A DNA stretch of 64,000 nucleotides from contig NZ_JAIVAT010000005.1 of NCBI RefSeq assembly GCF_020172085.1, positions 186,001 through 250,000 of the forward strand. Reading direction: 5' to 3'. A program made the position numbers and the translations under genes. Positions 46,264 through 54,700 of the stretch are shown here, piece by piece; the first letter of the stretch is position 1; each line of letters starts with the position of its first letter. Source of the stretch: Rossellomorea aquimaris (lineage in GTDB: Bacteria; Bacillota; Bacilli; Bacillales; Bacillaceae_B). The notes beneath the pieces were generated by a model. The model worked only from the letters and a program-made list of their open reading frames with translations. It made no database searches and was not told the origin of the DNA.

Positions 46264-46789
46264 CCTTCCATTCATCCGCTAATAACCCAAATAAAAACAT
46301 GTCATACCTCTTTCCATCTCTCTGAAGGAATTGACGGTAACTTCCTTCTTTCATGAACCCAAGCGATTCATATAATCGGATCGCCCTCTCATTATACGAA
46401 AATACCGTCAATTGAATACGGTATAAATTCAACTCGTGAAAGGCGTATGCTAGAAGACATTCCATTGCTTCTCTGCCGATTCCACTCCCCCATGACTTTT
46501 CGTCTCCGATCAAGATGCTGACCCATCCCACTCGATGGGTCCAGAGAATGCCGTCCAGTTCTACAAAACCGATGATCCTTCCATCGTCCTTCAGACGGAT
46601 CGCAAAACGAAAGGCATTCTCTCCCGGATTCATCCATTTCTTGATCTCTTCCTCTGATTTTGGCCTGTGGGGAAGGGCATCGAATAATCTCTGCACTTCT
46701 TCATTCAGTCCCCACTCCCTGATGCTCTTCACATCTTCTTCCTGAAATCCTGTTAAATAGATTCTCTTGCCTGTCAATAAACGTTTCAT
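46256..46789 (-). CDS. GNAT family N-acetyltransferase (RimJ/RimL-like)
   Basis: A 177-residue acetyltransferase_3-type protein. KRIYLTGFQEEDVKSIREW opens the fold (about 8-26). The acetyl-CoA site is IGDEKSWGSGIGREAMECLL (about 92-111; the Q/RxxGxG/A-like element is SGIGREA), and the end has RIQLTVFSYNERAIRLYESLGF (about 119-140). It may acetylate a protein N-terminus, amino acid or drug; the substrate is unknown. The ribosome site GAGGTG lies within a 7-bp hairpin (46798-46821). Confidence 0.83.
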   Translation of the reverse strand: MKRLLTGKRIYLTGFQEEDVKSIREWGLNEEVQRLFDALPHRPKSEEEIKKWMNPGENAFRFAIRLKDDGRIIGFVELDGILWTHRVGWVSILIGDEKSWGSGIGREAMECLLAYAFHELNLYRIQLTVFSYNERAIRLYESLGFMKEGSYRQFLQRDGKRYDMFLFGLLADEWKEG

Positions 46790-46797
46790 CCGTTTTC

Positions 46798-46821
46798 ACC
46801 TCGACATATGTATTTCGAGGT
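46798..46821 (-). promoter_or_regulatory. Hairpin covering the ribosome site of the GNAT gene
   Basis: On the minus strand ACCTCGA pairs with TCGAGGT around a 10-nt loop. The 3' arm contains the GAGGTG ribosome site of the acetyltransferase gene. Confidence 0.5.
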
Positions 46822-46838
46822 AGCCCATCCCTTTTCCT

Positions 46839-48332
46839 TTATTGCCCCTGAAATCGTTTGGTCAGCGCTCGTTTATTGACTTTGCCCACATCGGTTTTCG
46901 GAAGTTCGTTTATAAAATGATAGTCTTTGGGAACCTTGAATCTTCCGAATTTCTGTAAACAATATGTCTCCACATCTTCAATTGATAAACGCTGTCCATT
47001 ACGTACAGAAATGAATGCCGTTACGACCTCCCCCCATTTTTCATGAGGCAAACCGATCACTGCACACTCAGAAATTTCCGGATGCTCAGTTAACCAATGT
47101 TCAATCTCCAAAGGATAGATATTTTCCCCGCCTGATATGATCATGTCTTTCTTCCGTCCAACGATATAATAATCTTCGTCTTCATCATACTTTGCCAGGT
47201 CTCCGGTATGAAGCCATCCGTCTTTTAACACCTCTTGTGTTTGTTCAGGTTTTTGCCAATACTCTTTAAACAAATGGTCTCCACCTAATAACAATTCTCC
47301 CACTTCACCCTGTTCAACAGGATTTCCGTCATCATCCACGACCTTTACCCGGTTTAGCATCATCGCTTTTCCAACTGACCCCTTTTTCATACGTGATGGA
47401 TCGATATAGAAATTATTGGGACCTGCCTCTGTCAATCCATATCCTTCTTTAAATGGGATCTTCTTTTCGTTGAAGAATTCATACACCTTCCCAGGACAAG
47501 GCGCGCCTCCTGATAGAAACACTTTCATTTTAGGAAAGGGGGTATATTTGAATTCCTCTCTTTCGAGAAGTAAGTGGTACATTGTTGGGACAAGCAGTAC
47601 AATGCTGCATCCAAATTCATTCAGAGCCTGTATCGCCTGTTCTGGAACAAACCGTTCAGCGATTACTACCTTTCCACCGATCATCAGAAGGGGAAGGGAT
47701 AATGCATTTATCCCTCCTGTATGAAAGGTTGGTAAGTAGGTCAATGTACAATCATCCTTTGTCAGATTCCAGCTTATCACGGTATTCAGTGCATTTGCCG
47801 TCACCGAACGATGGGAAAGGACAACTCCCTTGGGGCTCCCTGTCGTACCTCCTGTATAAATCATCAACCATGGATCCGAGGGAGAGAGTAGATCCAGGGA
47901 TAATCCTCTATTATTCCCGGAGTATACTTCCATCGTGATTTCGTCTATACAACTTTTCAAACAGCCTCTAGGAACTTGTGTGATAAGGGGATGAAGATCT
48001 TCTTTATAAAGGATGAGCTTCGGGGTACAATTTTCTGTAATCGCCCCTATCTCTGAAGGGGATAATCGCCAATTCAAGGGAACAAATACAGCACCGATCT
48101 TTCCACACGCAAATAGGATTTCGAAGCACACCGTATGATTTCTGGCCAGGTACACCACCCGATCTCCTTTCACGATCCCTTTATCCTGCATATATTGAGC
48201 CCACTTAGACGCCCGTTCATCTAAAGTGCGGTAACCGATCATCTCGTTCGTAGCGGCATTCATTAACGCAATTTGATCAGGAGAGATCATTGATCGCTTC
48301 TGCAACCAATCTGTGACTCTTTCCATATTCAT
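46839..48332 (-). CDS. Acyl-CoA synthetase (AMP-forming)
   Basis: A 497-residue ANL-family ligase that activates a carboxylic acid to its CoA thioester through an acyl-AMP. The P-loop MIYTGGTTGSPKGVVLSHR is at about 156-174. GYGLTEAGP is at about 301-309, DGWLHTGDLAKYDEDEDYY (about 373-391), GRKKDMIISGGENIYPLEIE (about 394-413), and the adenylation Lys in KTDVGKVNKRAL near the C-terminus. Long- or medium-chain acyl or aryl acids are possible. Its promoter carries the same 19-bp repeat element as the livK-like gene, so it probably belongs to that regulon. Confidence 0.87.
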   Translation of the reverse strand: MNMERVTDWLQKRSMISPDQIALMNAATNEMIGYRTLDERASKWAQYMQDKGIVKGDRVVYLARNHTVCFEILFACGKIGAVFVPLNWRLSPSEIGAITENCTPKLILYKEDLHPLITQVPRGCLKSCIDEITMEVYSGNNRGLSLDLLSPSDPWLMIYTGGTTGSPKGVVLSHRSVTANALNTVISWNLTKDDCTLTYLPTFHTGGINALSLPLLMIGGKVVIAERFVPEQAIQALNEFGCSIVLLVPTMYHLLLEREEFKYTPFPKMKVFLSGGAPCPGKVYEFFNEKKIPFKEGYGLTEAGPNNFYIDPSRMKKGSVGKAMMLNRVKVVDDDGNPVEQGEVGELLLGGDHLFKEYWQKPEQTQEVLKDGWLHTGDLAKYDEDEDYYIVGRKKDMIISGGENIYPLEIEHWLTEHPEISECAVIGLPHEKWGEVVTAFISVRNGQRLSIEDVETYCLQKFGRFKVPKDYHFINELPKTDVGKVNKRALTKRFQGQ

Positions 48333-48356
48333 CTCCTCCTTGGAATGGTTGGTTTC

Positions 48357-48391
48357 ATCATAGGAGATATTGGTTACAAATGAGTTACAGG
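48357..48391 (-). promoter_or_regulatory. Direct-repeat operator and -10 of the acyl-CoA ligase gene
   Basis: Plus-strand GTTACAAATGAGTTACAGG (48373-48391) holds two GTTACA copies with an 11-bp period. On the minus strand it reads TGTAAC-N5-TGTAAC, then exactly 10 nt, then TATGAT (48362-48357). The start codon is about 24 nt further. An identical element precedes the livK-like gene. Confidence 0.75.
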
Positions 48392-48415
48392 ACCGCTCTA
48401 TCAGGATTCCGGCTA

Positions 48416-48446
48416 CAAAAAAAAGACCTGGAAGACTCCAGGCCCA
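48416..48446 (-). terminator. Terminator after the nuclease gene
   Basis: CCTGGA pairs with TCCAGG around GTCT, extended by flanking pairs; a long T run follows on the minus strand. Confidence 0.85.
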
Positions 48447-48452
48447 AACTCT

Positions 48453-49634
48453 TTACCAAATCATTTCCGCCCACTCAGGGTGATCGATGAATGGATTTCG
48501 ATTTCCTTGATATTGTTCATATATGATGTTATTTCTGCGGATTTCCCTTTCATCGACGGGATCTTGCTCATTCCACTGCAGAAGTACAGACATTTTGCCC
48601 ATATAAGGGGCACTTCCGTTGTTGACATTATTGTTCAATTCTAAATCTACCTCGCCGCTGTCTCCCTCATAACGGACATCCATGTAGAAAATCATTCGAG
48701 CAACATCACCTTTCACTTCATCACGAGGCTCCCAAGAGTCGCTATCATAGTAGTTCCCCGGGGCTTCGCTATGCTCGGTCCCGCCATTGTCGAAGTCCAG
48801 GTTTCCTCTTGTGGAGTTGACTGTCACATCCGTCGGCCGTAAATGATGAAGGTCCGTACCCGGCCCCTGGGCCGTCCCGAAATCTCCGTGAGATTTCGCC
48901 CATACGTGCTCACGGTTCCAATCGTTCACTCCGCCTCCGTTTGTCGTTTTCGATTGTGATCTGCCGGAGTATAGAAGGATGACATTATTTGAGTTGTTTG
49001 GATCTTCATCCGTATTGCGCAAAGCTTCCCATACAGCGTCATAAGAAAGGGTTTGATGATCATCAATGATGTTATGTAAAGCTGTTTTCAAGGCATCACC
49101 GGTTTTCCCTTCCGCTCCATTGTAGTATTCTTCATAAGCCGGAGGATCCGATGGGTCTGATGGAGGATCTGTCGGATCGGTTCCACCGCCTTCCACTGAT
49201 TCGAACGCAGACGTCGACTTTACTCCCGGATGGGAAAAGTAGGCTGTCAAACTGCCTGTTACCTTGATTTTTTCACCCATTAGTCCCGGGTTACTTTGCA
49301 ATCCAAAGGTTGAACGGTAGGAAGATGGAATTTGGACATACACCATTTGGTCTGCATTAGCCTCTGATGGTGAAGCCGCTAGTGCCAATGCATAATCGTT
49401 TGGAAAGTTATTTGTGATAACGGATGTTGTTGAGGTTGGCTGACCGACCACATACCCTTCAACCGACTGAGTGGAACCATTTTGGTTGGATATTGCTTGA
49501 TCCACTGTATAAGGAGAACTCCACGTCCCACTTCCCGCAGCACTCATTTGACTCGGAGATACTTGACTGCACGCAATCGTAAAGAGAAATACAATAGCAA
49601 AAATCCCTAACACTTTTTTGTGTACAAACTTCAA
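48453..49634 (-). CDS. Secreted endonuclease I family nuclease with N-terminal DUF6359-like domain
   Basis: A 393-residue exported protein. The signal segment KVLGIFAIVFLFTIAC ends with a Cys that could be a lipobox, although Thr at -3 is unusual. Residues about 35-150 (SSPYTVDQAISNQNGSTQSV, EKIKVTGSLTAYFSHPGV) resemble the OB-like DUF6359 domain. A Pro/Asp linker follows (TDPTDPPSDPSDPP), then the EndA/Bsn nuclease with WNREHVWAKSHGDFG (about 239-253; catalytic His), DLHHLRPTD and NSTRGNLDFDN. It resembles B. subtilis extracellular RNase Bsn with an added domain. It has its own terminator and interrupts the acyl-catabolic cluster. Confidence 0.83.
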   Translation of the reverse strand: MKFVHKKVLGIFAIVFLFTIACSQVSPSQMSAAGSGTWSSPYTVDQAISNQNGSTQSVEGYVVGQPTSTTSVITNNFPNDYALALAASPSEANADQMVYVQIPSSYRSTFGLQSNPGLMGEKIKVTGSLTAYFSHPGVKSTSAFESVEGGGTDPTDPPSDPSDPPAYEEYYNGAEGKTGDALKTALHNIIDDHQTLSYDAVWEALRNTDEDPNNSNNVILLYSGRSQSKTTNGGGVNDWNREHVWAKSHGDFGTAQGPGTDLHHLRPTDVTVNSTRGNLDFDNGGTEHSEAPGNYYDSDSWEPRDEVKGDVARMIFYMDVRYEGDSGEVDLELNNNVNNGSAPYMGKMSVLLQWNEQDPVDEREIRRNNIIYEQYQGNRNPFIDHPEWAEMIW

Positions 49635-49763
49635 ACTGCTTCGCCTCCTTAAAATGTATTACACATTTAGCGTACAACACCCATTGTCATAATAGGTTTA
49701 ATTTTGTGTAAATAAGGAAAAATGAGTCAAATTTCACAGCATTTGTGAAAAGAGATGATTTCG

Positions 49764-49800
49764 TAAAAAAAAGAACCGTCCCACTCTAGGACCGGTTCTT
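49764..49800 (-). terminator. Terminator after the thiolase gene
   Basis: AAGAACCG pairs with CGGTTCTT; eight T follow on the minus strand. It ends the operon that starts at livK or livG. Confidence 0.88.
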
Positions 49801-49807
49801 CCCTACA

Positions 49808-50986
49808 CTACATTCCCTCTACTAAAACAGAAGCGCCCATGCCTCCACCGACACATAATGACGCAATTCCCTTTTTCAAATCACGGCGCTTCATTTCATG
49901 GAGCAATGAAACAACAAGTCGTGCGCCTGTACATCCAACGGGATGCCCGATGCTGATTCCGCTACCATTCACATTCACCTTATCACGATTAAGCCCCAAC
50001 TCTTTCTCCACTGCCAAATATTGAGCAGCGAATGCTTCATTGATTTCAAATAAATCAATCTCATCCAAAGACCAATTTTCAGTGGTATGTAAGCCTTTCT
50101 GAATGGCCGGTACCGGACCGATTCCCATCAGTTTTGGGTCTACGCCCGCTACAGAATACCCGACAATTCTTCCAAGCGGCTGTAACCCCCTTCTTTCTGC
50201 CTCTTCTTCACTCATTAAGATCAATGCCGCTCCACCGTCATTCAAGCTTGATGAATTTCCGGCTGTGACGGACCCACCTTCACGAAACGCTGGTTTTAAC
50301 TTTTGCAGTTTTTCGACTTCAAGTCCTGCACGGGGGCTTTCATCTTTCTCGATGATTTTTTCGCCTTTGCGTTCTTTGACTGCAATCGGTACAATCTGCG
50401 AATCGAAAGATCCATTTTCCATGGCAGTCACTGCACGCTCATGGCTCAACGCCGCATACTCATCCTGCTCTTCACGGGAAATGGAATGGATTTCGGCGAG
50501 GTTTTCAGCAGTTTCCCCCATCATGATGCCATGAATCGGGTCTTCTAGCACCTCCCAAACCGAGTCACGGATTTCTCCATGCTGCAATCGTTGACCGAAT
50601 CGGTGCTGTTTTAAAATATATGGGCTGGAACTCATTGCTTCCACACCACCGGCAAGAACAATATCGGATATGCCCGTTTGAATTTGCATGGCTCCCGAGA
50701 TGATCGCCTGCATGCCGCTTGCGCATTGGCGCTGGATCGTAAAGCCCGTTGTTGTGTCGTCAAATCCTGCAAGTAATGAAGCCGTCCTGGCCGTGTTTGG
50801 CTGATCAGTCCGCTGGATGCAATGCCCAAGAATCACTTCATCAATGTCTCCTTCAGACAATCCGCTTTCCTCCGCGGCTGCTTTCATTACTGGTACTATC
50901 AAGTCTGTCGGGAGCAGTTCCTTGAACGCTCCCCCAAATGCGCCTACCGGCGTACGAAGTGCCGATGTGATGACTACATTTCTCAT
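49808..50986 (-). CDS. Thiolase (acetyl-CoA C-acyltransferase)
   Basis: A 392-residue thiolase. The acyl-enzyme Cys88 lies in IQRQCASGMQ, the catalytic His in SIGHPVGCTGAR (about 346) and the second Cys in SLCVGGGMGAS (about 376). EINEAFAAQ (about 313-321) supplies the NEAF motif. It can cleave 3-oxoacyl-CoA with CoA, or run as an acetyl-CoA acetyltransferase. Last gene of the operon, 26 nt after the reductase. The reductase/thiolase pair implies breakdown of 3-hydroxyacyl units. Confidence 0.92.
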   Translation of the reverse strand: MRNVVITSALRTPVGAFGGAFKELLPTDLIVPVMKAAAEESGLSEGDIDEVILGHCIQRTDQPNTARTASLLAGFDDTTTGFTIQRQCASGMQAIISGAMQIQTGISDIVLAGGVEAMSSSPYILKQHRFGQRLQHGEIRDSVWEVLEDPIHGIMMGETAENLAEIHSISREEQDEYAALSHERAVTAMENGSFDSQIVPIAVKERKGEKIIEKDESPRAGLEVEKLQKLKPAFREGGSVTAGNSSSLNDGGAALILMSEEEAERRGLQPLGRIVGYSVAGVDPKLMGIGPVPAIQKGLHTTENWSLDEIDLFEINEAFAAQYLAVEKELGLNRDKVNVNGSGISIGHPVGCTGARLVVSLLHEMKRRDLKKGIASLCVGGGMGASVLVEGM

Positions 50987-51012
50987 CTTGTCACTTCCCC
51001 TTTCTTATGAAA

Positions 51013-51756
51013 TTACATCATAATGCCACCGTCAACATGAAGGACGGTGCCATTTACATAATCGCTGTCATCTGATGCGAGATACAAATAGGCCTTTGCA
51101 ATATCATCCGGTTTTCCTAATCTCCCCAGCGGGATCATGGATTTCATTTGATCGATGACTTTCTCAGGAACACTCGCCACCATGCCCGTCTCCGTAAATC
51201 CGGGGGCGACTGCATTGACATTGATTCCTTTTCGACCTAATTCCTTCGCCCACGTTTTCGTCATCCCGACGACTGCTGCTTTTGTAGCGGCATAGTTGGT
51301 TTGACCGACATTTCCGTAAACTCCGCTGACAGAGGAGGTATTGATGATTTTGCCTTTACCCTGAGCGATCAGGTGGGGCAGGACTGCCTGGGTACAGTTG
51401 AACACCCCGGTTAAATTGACATCGAGCACCTTCTGAAAATCTTCGGAAGAAAGCTTATGAACCATACCGTCCCTGGTGATTCCGGCATTGTTGATCAATA
51501 TATCGATCTTGCCGAACCGCTCTTTTACTTCTTTAACAAAAGAGTCAACGGAAGAACGATCTGCAACATCCCCTTGAAAAAAGGCTGCTTTTCCCGTTCC
51601 TAGATCATTCAGTTGTCGTGCTTTTTCTTCCCCGGTCTCCTGGTTGAAGTCCACAAGGGCAACATGACATCCTTCTTTTATAAATGTTTCAGATGCTGCG
51701 TATCCAATTCCGTTTGCTGCGCCTGTAATCAAGGCGACTTTCCCTTCAAGCCTCAA
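51013..51756 (-). CDS. 3-oxoacyl/acetoacetyl-CoA reductase-like SDR (FabG-like)
   Basis: A 247-residue classical SDR. NAD(P) motif LITGAANGIGYAA (about 9-21), NNAGI (about 89-93), Ser in NTSSVSGVYGN (about 139) and YAATKAAVVGMTK (Tyr-x3-Lys, about 154-158). The end VNGTVLHVDGGIMM is FabG/PhaB-like. Co-encoded with a thiolase, it probably interconverts 3-hydroxyacyl-CoA and 3-oxoacyl-CoA. TTG start at 51756 with GGAGG upstream; the codon overlaps the hydrolase stop (TTGA), so the two are coupled. NADH or NADPH preference is not clear. Confidence 0.87.
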   Translation of the reverse strand: MRLEGKVALITGAANGIGYAASETFIKEGCHVALVDFNQETGEEKARQLNDLGTGKAAFFQGDVADRSSVDSFVKEVKERFGKIDILINNAGITRDGMVHKLSSEDFQKVLDVNLTGVFNCTQAVLPHLIAQGKGKIINTSSVSGVYGNVGQTNYAATKAAVVGMTKTWAKELGRKGINVNAVAPGFTETGMVASVPEKVIDQMKSMIPLGRLGKPDDIAKAYLYLASDDSDYVNGTVLHVDGGIMM

Positions 51757-52664
51757 GCCAGTTCCTCCTTCTTTTGCAAAAACGATTGGATGATGTGAAG
51801 CAACTGATCCAAATCGTCTATGAGTGGTGAATGTCCACTATTCTTTAATTCTACAAATAGTGCATTTTCTCCTATATCCTCAACAATTTCCTCAGTCATT
51901 TCTTTCGTGATGACATAATCCCTGTCACCCCTTAATACCAGCACAGGAATCGAAATCGATCCTGCTTTCCCTCTTCCTTCAACAAGACCATTATGGGCAT
52001 TGCTTATATTGAACGTATTGAGAGCCTGATAGATATGAGCCAGGTTCCGTTGTGTCCTCATATCATCGATGTATTCTTCGTAGCGTCCCTCATCGGGCTG
52101 GGCATGGGTATAGATAAGGGCATTCCATAGGCTGCGGAGAAACGCCCTGTCATTCTCATCATAGGCCGCTTGTACAGGGATGGTCTTCCCCTTATCAACC
52201 ATCACTTCATCTATTGTGCGTAGGCGATTTCCGAGATCCGAGGTACCGTCTTCTTTTGTACCGAAGAATGGATATCCCCTTGTCGAAGCAGATGCCAATA
52301 AAATAAGATTGTTACAATATTCAGGGTGATCAATGACAAATTGCATGGCCACCGCTCCTCCGGTGGACCAACCGACCATTGAAAACCCCTTGAGATCAAT
52401 TCCGTCCACCCAATCCTTCAGATCGTCTGACAAATCTTTGATACTCTCAATTCCCCTGTGATAACTGGACTCTCCAAACCCTCGCAAATCAACGGCATAA
52501 ATCTTATAACGTTCATCCATATTATCCAGGACAACATCCCAATGTTTAGATGACGTCATATTTCCGTGTACAAGCACGAGAGGAATATGTCCCCCGCTTC
52601 TTTCACGATAAGCGAACGTTTCACCATTCCCAAGCAATACTTTCTTCAGTTGAACACTTGTCAT
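51753..52664 (-). CDS. Alpha/beta hydrolase of the acyl cluster
   Basis: A 303-residue cytoplasmic alpha/beta hydrolase. The oxyanion HGN motif is in LVLVHGNMTSSKHWD (about 30-44), the nucleophile Ser100 in VGWSTGGAVAM, the acid Asp in LRGDRDYVIT (about 248) and the His in NSGHSPLID (about 284). Length and the GWSxGG elbow recall Bacillus intracellular polyhydroxybutyrate depolymerase, a tempting match to a reductase/thiolase operon, but this is a guess. It could equally be a lactonase, a thioesterase or a C-C hydrolase. Confidence 0.75.
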   Translation of the reverse strand: MTSVQLKKVLLGNGETFAYRERSGGHIPLVLVHGNMTSSKHWDVVLDNMDERYKIYAVDLRGFGESSYHRGIESIKDLSDDLKDWVDGIDLKGFSMVGWSTGGAVAMQFVIDHPEYCNNLILLASASTRGYPFFGTKEDGTSDLGNRLRTIDEVMVDKGKTIPVQAAYDENDRAFLRSLWNALIYTHAQPDEGRYEEYIDDMRTQRNLAHIYQALNTFNISNAHNGLVEGRGKAGSISIPVLVLRGDRDYVITKEMTEEIVEDIGENALFVELKNSGHSPLIDDLDQLLHIIQSFLQKKEELA

Positions 52665-52679
52665 ATCGTTTTCCCCCTT

Positions 52680-53684
52680 TTATCCATTTCCCCAAATGAT
52701 GGTGGTTGCGCCCCAGGCGTACCCAATCCCGGCACTGACCAGGACCACCAAATCCCCATTCTTTAGTTTCCCTCTTCCTTCCGCCAGTTCTAAAGATAAG
52801 ATTTGATCGAACTGGCCAATATGACCGTATTCCTCCAGATAAATCGACTGCTCTTCAGAAAGACCCAATTCCTTTAAGACATAATGATGGGCGGACCTTT
52901 TCATGTGGAGCATGGCTACATAAGAGATGTCTTTCTCTTCATATCCGCTTTTATAAACCGATTCCCGGACAACCTTCAAGAAATGATCCATGGATTTCTG
53001 TTCCAGTCTTCTTTTCATTCCTTCAGGATCGGTCACATCCAGTTTATATCGGTGGAGAGAGTCTTCCGTCAACGGTTCCTTCGTTCCTCCTACCGGTACG
53101 ATGACGTCTTCTGAAAATGAGCCATCCGTGATGATGGACGTTTCCAATACTGTATTTTTTTTGAGCTGTTTTTGGAGGATCATGGCCCCTCCCCCTGCCG
53201 CCAGGTTAAACATAAAACGTGTCCTGCTATTCTTGTAATCAATGAAATCACTGTTGCGATAGCCTCCTGCCAGGAGCACTGTTTTAATGGCAGGATCTGT
53301 TTCCAGCAGGCTTTTAGCGAGCTTCATCGCCATTATGGTGGTTCCGCAGCGCAAGGCAACATCGAATGACCAGGCATTGTATGCTCCGATTTCTTCCTGG
53401 AGCTTAATACTGGCAGTCCAGAGAGGGTACTCTTTATGCTCTTCCCCTACGTATATGACCACATCAATATCCTTTGGGTCGATGCCCGCTTTTTCAATGG
53501 CTTTTCTAGCAGCCCGGATACCCATGACGCACGTATGGTCATCCTCACTTGGAACCGTTTTCTTTTTGATCCCCATTTTGCTTTCTACAACCTCTAATGG
53601 AAGTCCTGCTTTTTCCGCAATTTGTTTACCGGTCATAGTGGATGAGGGTAAATATATTCCTGTACTCAGTATGCCGATTGTCAT
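52680..53684 (-). CDS. KAS III-like 3-oxoacyl synthase family protein
   Basis: A 334-residue thiolase-fold protein of the FabH/HMG-CoA synthase superfamily. The acyl Cys113 is in FDVALRCGTTIMAM. In place of the FabH His-Gln-Ala-Asn motif it has MLHMKRSAHHYV (about 235-246). Where FabH has the Asn of GNTSAAS it has YGHIGQFDQIL (about 271-281), so the catalytic Asn is His. It may not decarboxylate malonyl-ACP; acyl transfer or thiolysis is possible. Fifth enzyme of the Liv cluster, 16 nt after livM. Confidence 0.78.
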   Translation of the reverse strand: MTIGILSTGIYLPSSTMTGKQIAEKAGLPLEVVESKMGIKKKTVPSEDDHTCVMGIRAARKAIEKAGIDPKDIDVVIYVGEEHKEYPLWTASIKLQEEIGAYNAWSFDVALRCGTTIMAMKLAKSLLETDPAIKTVLLAGGYRNSDFIDYKNSRTRFMFNLAAGGGAMILQKQLKKNTVLETSIITDGSFSEDVIVPVGGTKEPLTEDSLHRYKLDVTDPEGMKRRLEQKSMDHFLKVVRESVYKSGYEEKDISYVAMLHMKRSAHHYVLKELGLSEEQSIYLEEYGHIGQFDQILSLELAEGRGKLKNGDLVVLVSAGIGYAWGATTIIWGNG

Positions 53685-53700
53685 GAAGATCCCCTTCCTT

Positions 53701-54696
53701 TTAGCTTGCGATGTTTTTCTCTACTCTGCGCTCTTGCTTTATACGTTTTCTATTTTTGACTTTCTTGAAGGATCCCACAATACCTGCCGGGAAGAACATC
53801 ACGGCCAGAATATAAAGAATCCCGAAGAAAATGATCCAACGTTCAAAGATAGGATACGTTTTGGCGAGCTCCGTCAGCCAGTGGTGGGCAAATTCAATCA
53901 AACCTGCGCCAACAATCGGACCGATGAGGGTCCCGACTCCGCCGATGATGGTCATCAATAACGCATCAAGGGTCACATCCATCGTAAATACACTGGTATT
54001 GACGAATCGTAAGGACAACCCGTACAAAGAACCGGCAAAGCTTGCCGTCACACCTGCAATCACACTGGCTAAAATTTTATAATGGAGAACCTGGAATCCG
54101 ATTGATTCGGTCCTCTGCTCATTCTCCCTGATCGCCTGGAGAACCGATCCCGCTGGAGATTGCGTGAATCTCTTTAATAGCCAAAAAATGACGGCCATCG
54201 CACCTAGACAGACGAAGTAAAAGACCAGCCGATCCTTCACTAAATCAGGTGTCCGAAACGTGAACCCATCATTCCCGAAGGTCAGGGTTCTCCATTTTTC
54301 AGCCCCTACGAGGAATAACCCTGCAAATGCCAGTGTCAACATCGCATAAAAATGGCTTTTAAGACGTAACGTCAAGAGTCCCACAATGTAGCTGACTATT
54401 CCTGCAAGCACTGAAGCGACAAAGATGGAGACCACAAGCCAGAACATGGTTGGTTCCATCCGATCGAGGAATATACCGGTGGAATATGCCCCGATTCCGA
54501 AGAACATCGCATGCCCAAAGGAGACAATGCCTGTATATCCCAGAAGGAGATCATAGCTCATGGCGAAAATGCCAAAGATGAATACCTGCGTCAGAAGAAT
54601 CATCATACTCCTGGAATCGTTAAAAAATGGATAAACGATTAAGACAGCCAGTGTCATTCCTAATAATAAGTTTGACTTAAATTTGAGAATCTTCAC
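53701..54696 (-). CDS. livM: Liv-type ABC transporter permease (LivM)
   Basis: A 331-residue permease with about nine helices. Family signature GYTGIVSFGHAMFFGIGAYS (about 53-72) and the conserved region RENEQRTESIGFQVLHYKILA (about 186-206), the ATPase contact, are present. IGGVGTLIGPIVGAGLIEF (about 251-269) is the LivM-type loop. The Lys/Arg-rich C-terminus is cytoplasmic. GTG start. Liv transporters take up branched-chain amino acids but many move short carboxylates, urea or aromatics; the linked enzymes favour a carboxylate. Confidence 0.9.
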   Translation of the reverse strand: MKILKFKSNLLLGMTLAVLIVYPFFNDSRSMMILLTQVFIFGIFAMSYDLLLGYTGIVSFGHAMFFGIGAYSTGIFLDRMEPTMFWLVVSIFVASVLAGIVSYIVGLLTLRLKSHFYAMLTLAFAGLFLVGAEKWRTLTFGNDGFTFRTPDLVKDRLVFYFVCLGAMAVIFWLLKRFTQSPAGSVLQAIRENEQRTESIGFQVLHYKILASVIAGVTASFAGSLYGLSLRFVNTSVFTMDVTLDALLMTIIGGVGTLIGPIVGAGLIEFAHHWLTELAKTYPIFERWIIFFGILYILAVMFFPAGIVGSFKKVKNRKRIKQERRVEKNIAS

Positions 54697-54700
54697 TTCC

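Noticed and set aside
46040..46282. Plus-strand open frame across the TTGCGTCATT array
   Set aside because: It arises because the repeat spacing happens to avoid stops. The steps of 20 and 21 bp shift frame, so it encodes no peptide repeat, and there is no ribosome site.
48453..49634. Mobile element or phage origin for the nuclease
   Set aside because: No terminal repeats, integrase or composition shift were seen around it; a secreted housekeeping nuclease is simpler.
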